Origin: Bacilli bacterium
GTDB taxonomy: Bacteria; Bacillota_I; Bacilli_A; ML615J-28; CAG-698
Assembly: GCA_028691715.1 (NCBI GenBank)
Contig: JAQUYR010000020.1
Span: 1 to 19,735, forward strand
Direction: 5' to 3'
DNA: 19,735 bases
Part shown: positions 6,531 to 13,803 of the stretch, piece after piece
How positions within the stretch are numbered: the stretch's first letter is position 1
Layout: every line of letters starts with the position of its first letter
Translations under genes and position numbers: made by a program
Notes under the pieces: model-generated
Seen by the model: the letters and a program-made list of their open reading frames with translations, nothing else
Databases searched by the model: none
What the model was told of the DNA's origin: nothing

Positions 6531-9167
6531 ATGTTTAATGAAAAAACTTATCAAGAAGTATTAAAAGAATTCAATGTTGACAAAAACATTGGTTTAAGTG
6601 AAGTAGAAGTAAAGAATAGAAAAAATGAATATGGCCTAAATTCTCTTAAAGAAGCAAAGAAGAAGCCCTTGATATGGCGTTTTTTGATGCAGTTTAAGGA
6701 TGTTTTGATAATTATTCTTTTAATTGCAGCTATAATTTCTGTTATTGTAGCACCAGAAGAGTGGATCGAAAGCCTAGTAATTCTAGTTGTTGTTTTATTG
6801 AATGCTATTTTAGGAGTAGTTCAAGAGAGTAAAGCTGAAAAGTCGTTGGATGCTCTAAAAAAACTTTCAAGTCCAAGTGCAAAGGTACTTCGATCAGGAA
6901 ATATTTATGCCGTAGAAGCTTCCTCTTTGGTTCCTGGGGATATCATTATTCTTGAAGCTGGTGATTTTATACCAGCAGATGCTAGAATAATAGAACAATC
7001 AAAACTACAAGTTGATGAGAGTGCCCTGACAGGGGAAAGCGTTCCTGTTAGTAAAACTATAGAAGCGACAACTAATAAAAATATTTCTCTTGGTGACATG
7101 AAAAATATGCTTTTTTCATCAACATTCATCACATATGGACGAGGAATCGCAGTTGTTGTGAAGACAGGAATGAATACTGAAATTGGTAAAATAGCATCAA
7201 TGTTGATCGATACCAAAATAGAAGCGACGCCACTTCAAAATAAATTGACCCAAATAGGTAAGGTAATTGGTATTGGAGCAATTTTTATTTGTATTGTTGT
7301 TTTTCTCCTGGGGTGGCTTCTTAATTCTGAAGACATTTTAAGTTCCTTCAAAACAAGTATTGCTCTAGCGGTTGCGGCTATTCCTGAGGGGTTATCTACA
7401 GTTGTTACTGTCGTCTTAGCAATTGGTGTTGAAAAAATGGCTCGTCAAAATGCTATCGTTAAGCGTTTGCCAGCAGTAGAAACACTAGGATGTACTTCAA
7501 TTGTTTGCAGTGATAAAACGGGGACCTTAACTCAAAACAAAATGACTGTTTTAAAGACTTATGTTGATGAAATAAAAGAAGCTAATAATTCTTTAAATGA
7601 AGAGGAGAAAGAAATGCTAACTTTCTTTGCCCTATGTACAGACGCTGAGATCTCTTTTGTTAATGGGTTAGAAAAAAGAACAGGTGACCCAACTGAAACA
7701 GCTTTGATTGAAATCAATAATAAGTATGGATTAAATAATAAAAAAATAAAAGAAAACTTTCCTCGATTACAGGAATTATCTTTTGATTCTGAAAGAAAGA
7801 TGATGACAGTCATTGTTAGATACAATGATAAAATTCTATCAATTACAAAAGGGGCACCCGATGTCATCATTAATCGATCAAAAGAAAACTTTAATAAACA
7901 ACAAGCCCTTGAGGCAAATCAAAAAATGGCCAGTGAAGCCTTAAGAGTATTAGCAGTTGCTATAAAATATTTAGAGAACATTCCTCTTGAAGATGAAATG
8001 AATAGTGAAACATTAGAAAATAATCTTGAGTTTATTGGCTTAGTCGGTATGATTGATCCTTCTCGTCCTGAAGTTAAGGAAGCAATTAAGGTAGCTACAG
8101 GAGCAGGAATTAGGACAATAATGATTACAGGAGACCATATTGCAACTGCTTCTGCTATTGCTAGGGAACTAGGAATTCTTCATAATGGGGAATTAGCAAT
8201 TACTAGTGAAGAACTACATAAAATGACTGACGAGGAATTATTCAAAAATATTGAAAAATATTCGGTCTATGCTCGTGTAGCACCAGAAGACAAGGTGAGA
8301 ATAGTCAACACATGGCAGGCTAAAGGAATGGTTGTTTCGATGACTGGTGATGGTGTCAATGACTCTCCAGCATTAAAAACAGCAGATATTGGATGTGCCA
8401 TGGGAATAACGGGAACTGATGTTGCTAAAGAGGCTGCTGCTATGATTTTGGTGGATGATAATTTTGCTACAATTATCAGCGCTGTCCGTGAAGGACGAGG
8501 AATTTATGATAATATTAAAAAGGCGGTAAAATACTTGTTGTCTAGCAATATTGGAGAAATTGTGACCATTCTCTTCGCCTCAATTATTTCTGCTGTCTCA
8601 AGTCTTTCTTTTGGAGTACCACTTCTTCCGATGCATTTATTATGGGTCAATTTAATAACTGATAGTTTACCAGCATTTGCTCTTGGTCTAGAAAAACCAG
8701 ATGATAAAGTAATGAAAAAAGCTCCTAGAAATAAGAAAGAAAGTTTTTTTGCTAACAAAATGGGATTCACTATCATTTGGCAAGGTTTATTAATTGGATT
8801 GCTCACTTTGACTGCTTACATCATTGGTCATACAATCAACCCTAACAATTATTTAGGACAAACAATGGCTTTCTTAACGCTTGCCACATTACAGCTATTT
8901 CATGCTTTTAATATAAAAAGCGATCATTCAGTATTTACAAAACAGGCTTTTAATAATAAATATTTGATTCTTGCCTTTGTTCTTGGCTTAGGATTACAAC
9001 TATTAATAATCTATATTCCTCCATTTGCCAGCATCTTTAAACTAGAGGCTTTGCCGCTAGATTTGTTGATTTTGTGTTTGGGGTTATCACTAGTAATGGT
9101 ATTAGTTTGTGAGATTGTAAAAATAGCAAACAAATTAAGAAATAAAAAGAAAATAAAAAAATCTTGA
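6531..9167 (+). CDS. P2A-type cation-transporting ATPase, probably Mn2+/Ca2+ export
   Basis: A P-type ATPase of 878 residues that moves divalent cations out of the cytoplasm using ATP. Order: an N-terminal cation-ATPase domain, membrane pair M1-M2, an actuator domain with TGES (167-170), M3-M4 with the ion-site motif AIPEGL (Pro285-Glu286), the phosphorylation site SDKTGTLT (Asp328), a nucleotide domain with the KGAPD motif, the hinge GDGVND (606-611), and six C-terminal membrane helices. M6 contains WVNLITD, whose Asn and Asp match the single Ca2+ site (site II) of P2A pumps such as PMR1. Sequence alone cannot separate Ca2+ from Mn2+; the upstream Mn2+ riboswitch favours Mn2+ efflux, as in lactococcal YoaB. 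Start choice: AAAGGAG (6518-6524) precedes ATG 6531. An in-frame ATG at 6474 lies inside the aptamer, and its extension would translate the terminator, so it is rejected. The gene is monocistronic. Confidence 0.93.
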   Translation: MFNEKTYQEVLKEFNVDKNIGLSEVEVKNRKNEYGLNSLKEAKKKPLIWRFLMQFKDVLIIILLIAAIISVIVAPEEWIESLVILVVVLLNAILGVVQESKAEKSLDALKKLSSPSAKVLRSGNIYAVEASSLVPGDIIILEAGDFIPADARIIEQSKLQVDESALTGESVPVSKTIEATTNKNISLGDMKNMLFSSTFITYGRGIAVVVKTGMNTEIGKIASMLIDTKIEATPLQNKLTQIGKVIGIGAIFICIVVFLLGWLLNSEDILSSFKTSIALAVAAIPEGLSTVVTVVLAIGVEKMARQNAIVKRLPAVETLGCTSIVCSDKTGTLTQNKMTVLKTYVDEIKEANNSLNEEEKEMLTFFALCTDAEISFVNGLEKRTGDPTETALIEINNKYGLNNKKIKENFPRLQELSFDSERKMMTVIVRYNDKILSITKGAPDVIINRSKENFNKQQALEANQKMASEALRVLAVAIKYLENIPLEDEMNSETLENNLEFIGLVGMIDPSRPEVKEAIKVATGAGIRTIMITGDHIATASAIARELGILHNGELAITSEELHKMTDEELFKNIEKYSVYARVAPEDKVRIVNTWQAKGMVVSMTGDGVNDSPALKTADIGCAMGITGTDVAKEAAAMILVDDNFATIISAVREGRGIYDNIKKAVKYLLSSNIGEIVTILFASIISAVSSLSFGVPLLPMHLLWVNLITDSLPAFALGLEKPDDKVMKKAPRNKKESFFANKMGFTIIWQGLLIGLLTLTAYIIGHTINPNNYLGQTMAFLTLATLQLFHAFNIKSDHSVFTKQAFNNKYLILAFVLGLGLQLLIIYIPPFASIFKLEALPLDLLILCLGLSLVMVLVCEIVKIANKLRNKKKIKKS

Positions 9168-9192
9168 TTTAATCAGGTTGTTTTGCTATAAT
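9164..9192 (+). promoter_or_regulatory. pyrG promoter
   Basis: -35 TTGATT (9164-9169), a 17-base spacer, and -10 TATAAT (9187-9192) preceded by TGC, giving an extended -10. The -35 overlaps the TGA stop of the ATPase gene. The start site falls at the GGGC beginning at 9198, six bases after the -10. Confidence 0.87.
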
Positions 9193-9197
9193 AATAA

Positions 9198-9254
9198 GGG
9201 CGCCTCATAAAAGCGCAATAAGAAGAATAAATCTCCCCTACGGGAGATTTTTTT
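9198..9254 (+). promoter_or_regulatory. CTP-sensing pyrG leader (GGGC start plus attenuator)
   Basis: The predicted transcript starts with GGGC, as in Bacillus pyrG. There, RNA polymerase stalls for lack of CTP at position 4 and adds extra G residues. The G-run then pairs with a pyrimidine tract in the 5' strand of the attenuator and prevents termination. Here the matching tract is TCTCCCCT (9232-9239), inside the terminator stem. The layout is seen directly; the mechanism is inferred from the Bacillus example. No tRNA- or protein-binding leader is evident. Confidence 0.72.
9229..9254 (+). terminator. pyrG leader attenuator terminator
   Basis: A perfect 9-bp stem, AAATCTCCC (9229-9237) with GGGAGATTT (9242-9250), with a CTAC loop and a T-tract. 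It lies between the pyrG promoter and start codon, so it must be conditional. It would also end any readthrough from the ATPase gene. Confidence 0.92.
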
Positions 9255-9275
9255 ATTTATCAAGGAGGAATTAGA

Positions 9276-10874
9276 ATGACAAAGTACATTTTTGTAACAG
9301 GAGGGGTTGTTTCCAGTTTAGGTAAAGGGATAACAGCATCCTGCATTGGCAGGTTATTAAAAAATAGAGGATTAAAAGTATTTATGCAAAAATTTGATCC
9401 ATATATCAATGTTGATCCGGGAACTATGAGCCCATATCAACATGGAGAAGTTTTTGTTACTGATGATGGAGCTGAAACCGATCTTGACTTAGGCCACTAT
9501 GAGAGATTTATTGATGAAAACTTATCTCAGGATTCAAACATTACTTCAGGAAGAATTTATAAATCTGTAATTGAAAAGGAGCGCCGTGGTGATTATAATG
9601 GTGGTACTGTTCAAGTAATTCCTCATATTACAAATGAAATAAAAAACAAAATAAGAAGTGCCGCTGAACATTCTCAGGCTGATGTAATTATCACCGAGAT
9701 TGGTGGAACTGTTGGTGATATTGAATCTTTACCATTTCTAGAGGCGATAAGACAATGGCGCCGTGAAGCAGGATATGAAAACACTTTTTATGTTCATACC
9801 ACCCTGGTTCCCTTTTTAAAATCAGCAAATGAGATTAAAACAAAACCGACACAGCATAGTGTTAAGGAATTAAAATCCTTAGGTATTCAACCAGATATGA
9901 TAGTTTTAAGGTCGGAAGTTGAAATAGGAAACAGTTATCGTGAAAAGATATCCTTGTTTTGTGATGTCAACATTGATGCTGTTGTTGTTGCTAAGGATAT
10001 CAATATTCTATATGAAATGGCTATGGAATTTGAAAAGCAAAAGGTTGATCAATATATTTGTAATTATTTCAAACTAAATACAGCACCTCTTGACATGAGG
10101 GAATGGAATGAACTTGTCAATAGAATTAAAAATCTTAATGGTGAGATTAGGATTGCTCTTGTGGGAAAATATGCGGAACTTCATGATGCCTATTTATCAG
10201 TTAGTGAAGCTTTAAAACATGCTGGTTATTGTGTTGGGAAAAAGATTAAAATTGATTGGATTAATTCAGAAAAAGTCACAAAAGAAAATGTTGATAAGCT
10301 TTTAGCTGATGCTAACGGAATACTTGTTCCTGGAGGCTTTGGATCTCGGGGAATTGATGGAAAGTTTGCTGCCTGTGAATATGCTAGAGTCAACAAGATT
10401 CCCTATTTAGGAATTTGTTTGGGAATGCAGGTTGCTGTTGTTGAATATATGAGGAATGTTATTGGAATAAAGGATGCCAATTCAACTGAATTTGATGAAG
10501 CAACACCAAATCCAGTAATCGATTATTTACCTGAGCAATATAAGGGAATTGAACTTGGAGGAACTTTGAGACTTGGGTTATATGATTGTATCATCAAAGA
10601 AAACACCAAGACATATGGTGTTTATCAAAAAACAGCGATAAAAGAGCGTCATCGTCATCGATATGAACTTAACAATAAATATTTGCCACAACTAACAAAT
10701 TCGGGAATGGTAGTATCAGGAGTCAATCCTCAGACTAATCTTGTTGAAATAATAGAACTCGAAGACCACCCTTGGTTTGTCGCTTGTCAATTTCATCCAG
10801 AATTTTTATCAAGGCCTCAAAGACCACATCCATTATTTGTTGGTTTCATAAAAGCATCTTTAGAAAAAATTTAA
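9276..10874 (+). CDS. pyrG: CTP synthase
   Basis: Makes CTP from UTP, ATP and glutamine, the last step of pyrimidine nucleotide synthesis. The N-terminal synthetase domain (about 1-265) opens with the P-loop-like GVVSSLGKG. The C-terminal class I glutamine amidotransferase domain (about 290-532) has the oxyanion segment PGGFGSRG, the nucleophile Cys381 in GICLGMQ, and the His507/Glu509 pair in FHPEF. The length of 532 is usual for the family, and no catalytic residue is missing. ATG follows AAGGAGG at 9261-9267. The gene has its own promoter and attenuator and is closed by a terminator, so it is monocistronic. Its product feeds CdsA in the next unit, which consumes CTP. Confidence 0.98.
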   Translation: MTKYIFVTGGVVSSLGKGITASCIGRLLKNRGLKVFMQKFDPYINVDPGTMSPYQHGEVFVTDDGAETDLDLGHYERFIDENLSQDSNITSGRIYKSVIEKERRGDYNGGTVQVIPHITNEIKNKIRSAAEHSQADVIITEIGGTVGDIESLPFLEAIRQWRREAGYENTFYVHTTLVPFLKSANEIKTKPTQHSVKELKSLGIQPDMIVLRSEVEIGNSYREKISLFCDVNIDAVVVAKDINILYEMAMEFEKQKVDQYICNYFKLNTAPLDMREWNELVNRIKNLNGEIRIALVGKYAELHDAYLSVSEALKHAGYCVGKKIKIDWINSEKVTKENVDKLLADANGILVPGGFGSRGIDGKFAACEYARVNKIPYLGICLGMQVAVVEYMRNVIGIKDANSTEFDEATPNPVIDYLPEQYKGIELGGTLRLGLYDCIIKENTKTYGVYQKTAIKERHRHRYELNNKYLPQLTNSGMVVSGVNPQTNLVEIIELEDHPWFVACQFHPEFLSRPQRPHPLFVGFIKASLEKI

Positions 10875-10890
10875 TCGGGTGTTAAAAAAT

Positions 10891-10916
10891 AAAAGTATCG
10901 ATAAGATACTTTTTTT
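10891..10916 (+). terminator. Intrinsic terminator after pyrG
   Basis: AAAAGTATC (10891-10899) pairs with GATACTTTT (10905-10913) across a GATAA loop, followed by more T residues. The stem is 9 bp with no mismatch. The bases from here to the -10 box at 10981 are A/T-rich and hold nothing else I can identify. Confidence 0.9.
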
Positions 10917-10957
10917 CATAAAAGTGACATTTTTTTCTAAATAAAAAAATATATAAC

Positions 10958-10986
10958 TGGAAAAAAACACTATCTTAAGGTATAAT
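10958..10986 (+). promoter_or_regulatory. Probable promoter of the uppS-cdsA-dxr-rseP-proS operon
   Basis: A perfect -10 TATAAT at 10981-10986 lies 17 bases after TGGAAA (10958-10963), a weak -35. The implied start near 10993 leaves about 12 bases of untranslated leader before the uppS ATG, including the binding site AGGTGAT. No attenuator lies between. The -10 is convincing and the -35 is not. Confidence 0.6.
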
Positions 10987-11004
10987 ATATAGAAGGTGAT
11001 TCAC

Positions 11005-11721
11005 ATGAATGATGTATGCAATAAAATTCCTCGTCATATAGCAATTATCATGGATGGAAATGGTACTTGGGCTTTAAAAAGAGGATTACCACGAAATATG
11101 GGTCATCGTAAAGGAACCCAGACATTGATCAATACTTTGAAGTATTGTCAACAAATTGGAATTGAATATTTGACTGTTTTTGCTTTTAGCACTGAAAATT
11201 GGTCACGCCCAAAGGAGGAAGTAGATTATCTGATGAAGCTTCCTGAGCAATTTTTGGAGAAATACCATACTGAAATGATTGAAAATGGTGTTCGTTTAAG
11301 AGTTATTGGAAGAAGAGACAATTTAGATATAAAGCTACAAGAAAAAATTATTCAAGTGGAAAAGGAAACAGAGGCTAACACAAATATAAACTTTACTTTG
11401 GCATTTAATTATGGTGGGAAAGATGAAATAGTACAGGCTACTAAAAAAATAATTGTTGATGTTATTGATAAAAAAATCGGTATCAATGATGTTGATGAAA
11501 AAATGTTTGGTGAATATTTATATACTAAAGATATTCCCCCAGTTGATTTAATGATTAGAACGAGTAACCAAATAAGAATAAGTAATTTTATGCTATGGCA
11601 AATTGCCTATAGTGAATTGTTTTTTACAAATACCTTATGGCCAGCTTTTAGACGAAAAGATTTAAACGAGGCCCTTGAAGCATATGCGAACAGGACCCGT
11701 CGTTTTGGGGGTATAAAATGA
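11005..11721 (+). CDS. uppS: Isoprenyl transferase (undecaprenyl diphosphate synthase family), atypical residues
   Basis: Cis-prenyltransferase that extends farnesyl diphosphate with isopentenyl diphosphate to the C55 carrier used in wall synthesis. The protein has 238 residues, the normal length. The conserved core is present: MDGNG with catalytic Asp17, Arg30, His34, FSTENW, NYGGKDEI, RISNF, and Glu204 in WQIAYSE (metal ligand). Three usually conserved positions differ. MDGNGRWA is MDGNGTWA (Thr21 for the Arg that contacts the FPP diphosphate), and RT(G/S)GE(H/Q)R is RTSNQIR (Asn188, Gln189, Ile190). Offsets to E. coli numbering are a constant 9, so the alignment is firm. Start choice: ATG 11005 follows AGGTGAT by four bases; the in-frame GTG at 10996 is part of that binding site. 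It is the first gene of the operon and overlaps cdsA by four bases (ATGA). Confidence 0.92.
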   Translation: MNDVCNKIPRHIAIIMDGNGTWALKRGLPRNMGHRKGTQTLINTLKYCQQIGIEYLTVFAFSTENWSRPKEEVDYLMKLPEQFLEKYHTEMIENGVRLRVIGRRDNLDIKLQEKIIQVEKETEANTNINFTLAFNYGGKDEIVQATKKIIVDVIDKKIGINDVDEKMFGEYLYTKDIPPVDLMIRTSNQIRISNFMLWQIAYSELFFTNTLWPAFRRKDLNEALEAYANRTRRFGGIK

Positions 11722-12644
11722 AACAGAGAACAATAACTGCTTTTTTCATGTTAATTGTACTATTACCATTAGTAGTAATTGATCATATAATTGCTGAATG
11801 GGGATTTTTTATAGTTGCTATTCTTTTTAGCACTTTTGCTACTTATGAAATAATTAATATGATGTATAAGAGTTCACCAGCACTGAAAATATATCGCTAT
11901 CTTGTCCCTGCTTTTTCTGGTATTATAACAGCATTAGCTTGTTTAGCTACCAAAAATGGAACGGGAAGCATTGATTTATTAAATGAATACTTTATATATC
12001 ACTTTTATGTCTTAATTAGTTTTTTAGGATTTTCAGCAATTATTCTGGGATTGATGATATTCACACCTAATTCTTCAACAAAAGATATTTTTGGCTGTCT
12101 TGCTGCGCTGACATATGCTGGTTTGATTTTTGGCTATGTCTTAAGCATTAGATACTTAGAACCGATAAACATTAATAAAGGAATTATTGATTTAAATGGA
12201 GTGAAGAGTTTTATCTATGTCTATTCCATTGTCGTCTCTACCGATATGTTTGCTTATTTTATCGGAATTAAATGGGGTAAGCATAAGTTGTGTCCTAATA
12301 TAAGCCCGAAGAAGTCAGTTGAAGGTGCTGTTGCTGGTTTTATAGCAGGTAGTCTTGTGGGTACAGTTGTTCTTTTTGTTGCAAATATTGTTAATCCTTT
12401 AGCAACAAATGATATAATACTAGCAGTTGTTGGAGCTATTGCTTTTTCTAGTTTCCTTTCAATAAATGTTCAGATTGGCGACTTAATTGCTTCTAAAATT
12501 AAAAGAGGATATAACATTAAAGATTTCTCTAATTTCTTTCCAGGACATGGTGGTGTTTTGGATCGCTTTGATAGTCTGCTATATTCAGGAATATGGTTTT
12601 ATATCATAATCCAATGTGTTGAATTAATAATCATAGGAGTTTGA
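11718..12644 (+). CDS. cdsA: Phosphatidate cytidylyltransferase (CDP-diglyceride synthase)
   Basis: Integral membrane enzyme that joins CTP and phosphatidic acid into CDP-diacylglycerol, the precursor of phosphatidylglycerol and cardiolipin. Several hydrophobic helices span most of the 308 residues. The C-terminal family signature is complete at residues 259-285: SKIKR, KD, then PGHGG and LDRFD (His277). The length is near the upper end of the usual 260-310. The start overlaps the uppS stop (ATGA), which indicates translational coupling. This gene order (uppS, cdsA, dxr, rseP, proS) is the standard Bacillota arrangement. Confidence 0.96.
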   Translation: MKQRTITAFFMLIVLLPLVVIDHIIAEWGFFIVAILFSTFATYEIINMMYKSSPALKIYRYLVPAFSGIITALACLATKNGTGSIDLLNEYFIYHFYVLISFLGFSAIILGLMIFTPNSSTKDIFGCLAALTYAGLIFGYVLSIRYLEPININKGIIDLNGVKSFIYVYSIVVSTDMFAYFIGIKWGKHKLCPNISPKKSVEGAVAGFIAGSLVGTVVLFVANIVNPLATNDIILAVVGAIAFSSFLSINVQIGDLIASKIKRGYNIKDFSNFFPGHGGVLDRFDSLLYSGIWFYIIIQCVELIIIGV

Positions 12645-12645
12645 G

Positions 12646-13803
12646 ATGAAAAATATTTTTTTACTAGGGGCAAGTGGCTCAATCGGAACCCAAACATTAG
12701 ATATAATCAGTAATAATAGCGATTTTTGTTTGAAATCTATTTCTATTGGCAAAAACATTAAGCGAGCAACCTCAATAATCAAAGAATTTAAACCTGAGTT
12801 TGTTGGTGTCTCTAGTAAAGAAGATATGTTAAAATTAGTTAAAGAATTTCCCGAGGTTGAATTCGGTTATGGGGAAGAAGGACTGATTAAAGCAGCAACA
12901 TATGGAGATGAAGGGGGCTTTTTAATTAATGCTGTTGTTGGTATGGTTGGATTAGTTCCAACTATTGCAGCAATAAAGAAAAAGCGGGATATCTTGTTAG
13001 CTAATAAGGAAACATTGGTAACTGGTGGCGAGATTATTATGAAGTTAGTCGAAGAATATCAGGTCAAGCTATTCCCTATTGACAGTGAACATAGTGCCAT
13101 TTATCAATGTTTAATTTCAGGAAGAAAAGAGGATGTTTCTCGAATTATTATTACTGCTAGTGGAGGAGCCTTTAGAGATAAAACTCGTGATGAGTTAGTA
13201 GATGTTACTTTAGAAGAGGCACTGCATCATCCAAATTGGTCAATGGGAAACAAGATTACTGTTGATTGTGCAACAATGGTAAACAAAGGATTAGAGGTCA
13301 TTGAAGCCCATTATTTATTTGATATGCCATATGAAAAAATAGAAACCATTATCCATCCTGAAAGTATAATTCACTCGATGGTAGAATATAAAGATGGTTC
13401 AACTATGGCACAAATGTCAGTTCCGAACATGATGCTCCCCATTCAATATGCCCTATACCATCCAAGACATAGAGATAATATCTCTCTTGAAAAAATTGAT
13501 TTCAATAGTCTTGGCTCGATATCCTTTAGAAAAATGGATTTTTTGCGATATCCAATGATTAAAATGGCTTATGAAGTGGGAAAAAAAGGCGGATTAATGC
13601 CTACTGTTTATAATGCTGCCAATGAAGCAGCGGTTGATCTTTTCATACAGGGGAAAATTAAATTTATAGAAATTGAAAATATTATTAAAGAGATGGTATT
13701 AAAATACCAGAATAAGAATATAGCTAAATTAACTTTGGAAAGCATTTTAAAAATGGATTTAGAAGTTAAAGAAGATGTATATGGAAGATATGAGGTAAAA
13801 TGA
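12646..13803 (+). CDS. dxr: 1-deoxy-D-xylulose 5-phosphate reductoisomerase
   Basis: Second enzyme of the non-mevalonate (MEP) pathway; it converts DXP to 2-C-methyl-D-erythritol 4-phosphate with NADPH and a divalent metal, and is the target of fosmidomycin. The NADPH loop GASGSIG is at residues 8-14 and NKETLV marks the cofactor/substrate hinge. The metal ligands are in DSEH (Asp146, Glu148) and NKGLE (Glu217). ASGGAF and HPESIIHSMVEY fit the substrate-binding and flexible-loop regions. The length of 385 is typical. ATG lies one base after the cdsA stop, with AGGAG in the cdsA tail. Together with UppS it links isoprenoid supply to wall-lipid synthesis. Confidence 0.97.
   Translation: MKNIFLLGASGSIGTQTLDIISNNSDFCLKSISIGKNIKRATSIIKEFKPEFVGVSSKEDMLKLVKEFPEVEFGYGEEGLIKAATYGDEGGFLINAVVGMVGLVPTIAAIKKKRDILLANKETLVTGGEIIMKLVEEYQVKLFPIDSEHSAIYQCLISGRKEDVSRIIITASGGAFRDKTRDELVDVTLEEALHHPNWSMGNKITVDCATMVNKGLEVIEAHYLFDMPYEKIETIIHPESIIHSMVEYKDGSTMAQMSVPNMMLPIQYALYHPRHRDNISLEKIDFNSLGSISFRKMDFLRYPMIKMAYEVGKKGGLMPTVYNAANEAAVDLFIQGKIKFIEIENIIKEMVLKYQNKNIAKLTLESILKMDLEVKEDVYGRYEVK

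Noticed and set aside
6905..8806. Minus-strand open frames of about 100 codons opposite the P-type ATPase
   Set aside because: They are antisense to conserved ATPase motifs, with low-complexity translations and no start signals.
9200..9216. GCGC/GCGC mini-hairpin in the pyrG leader as a regulatory element
   Set aside because: It has only four pairs around a nine-base loop and does not overlap the attenuator stem; it is too weak to call.
10996..11004. GTG start for uppS
   Set aside because: The GTG is part of the AGGTGAT ribosome binding site of ATG 11005, and family members align from the later start.
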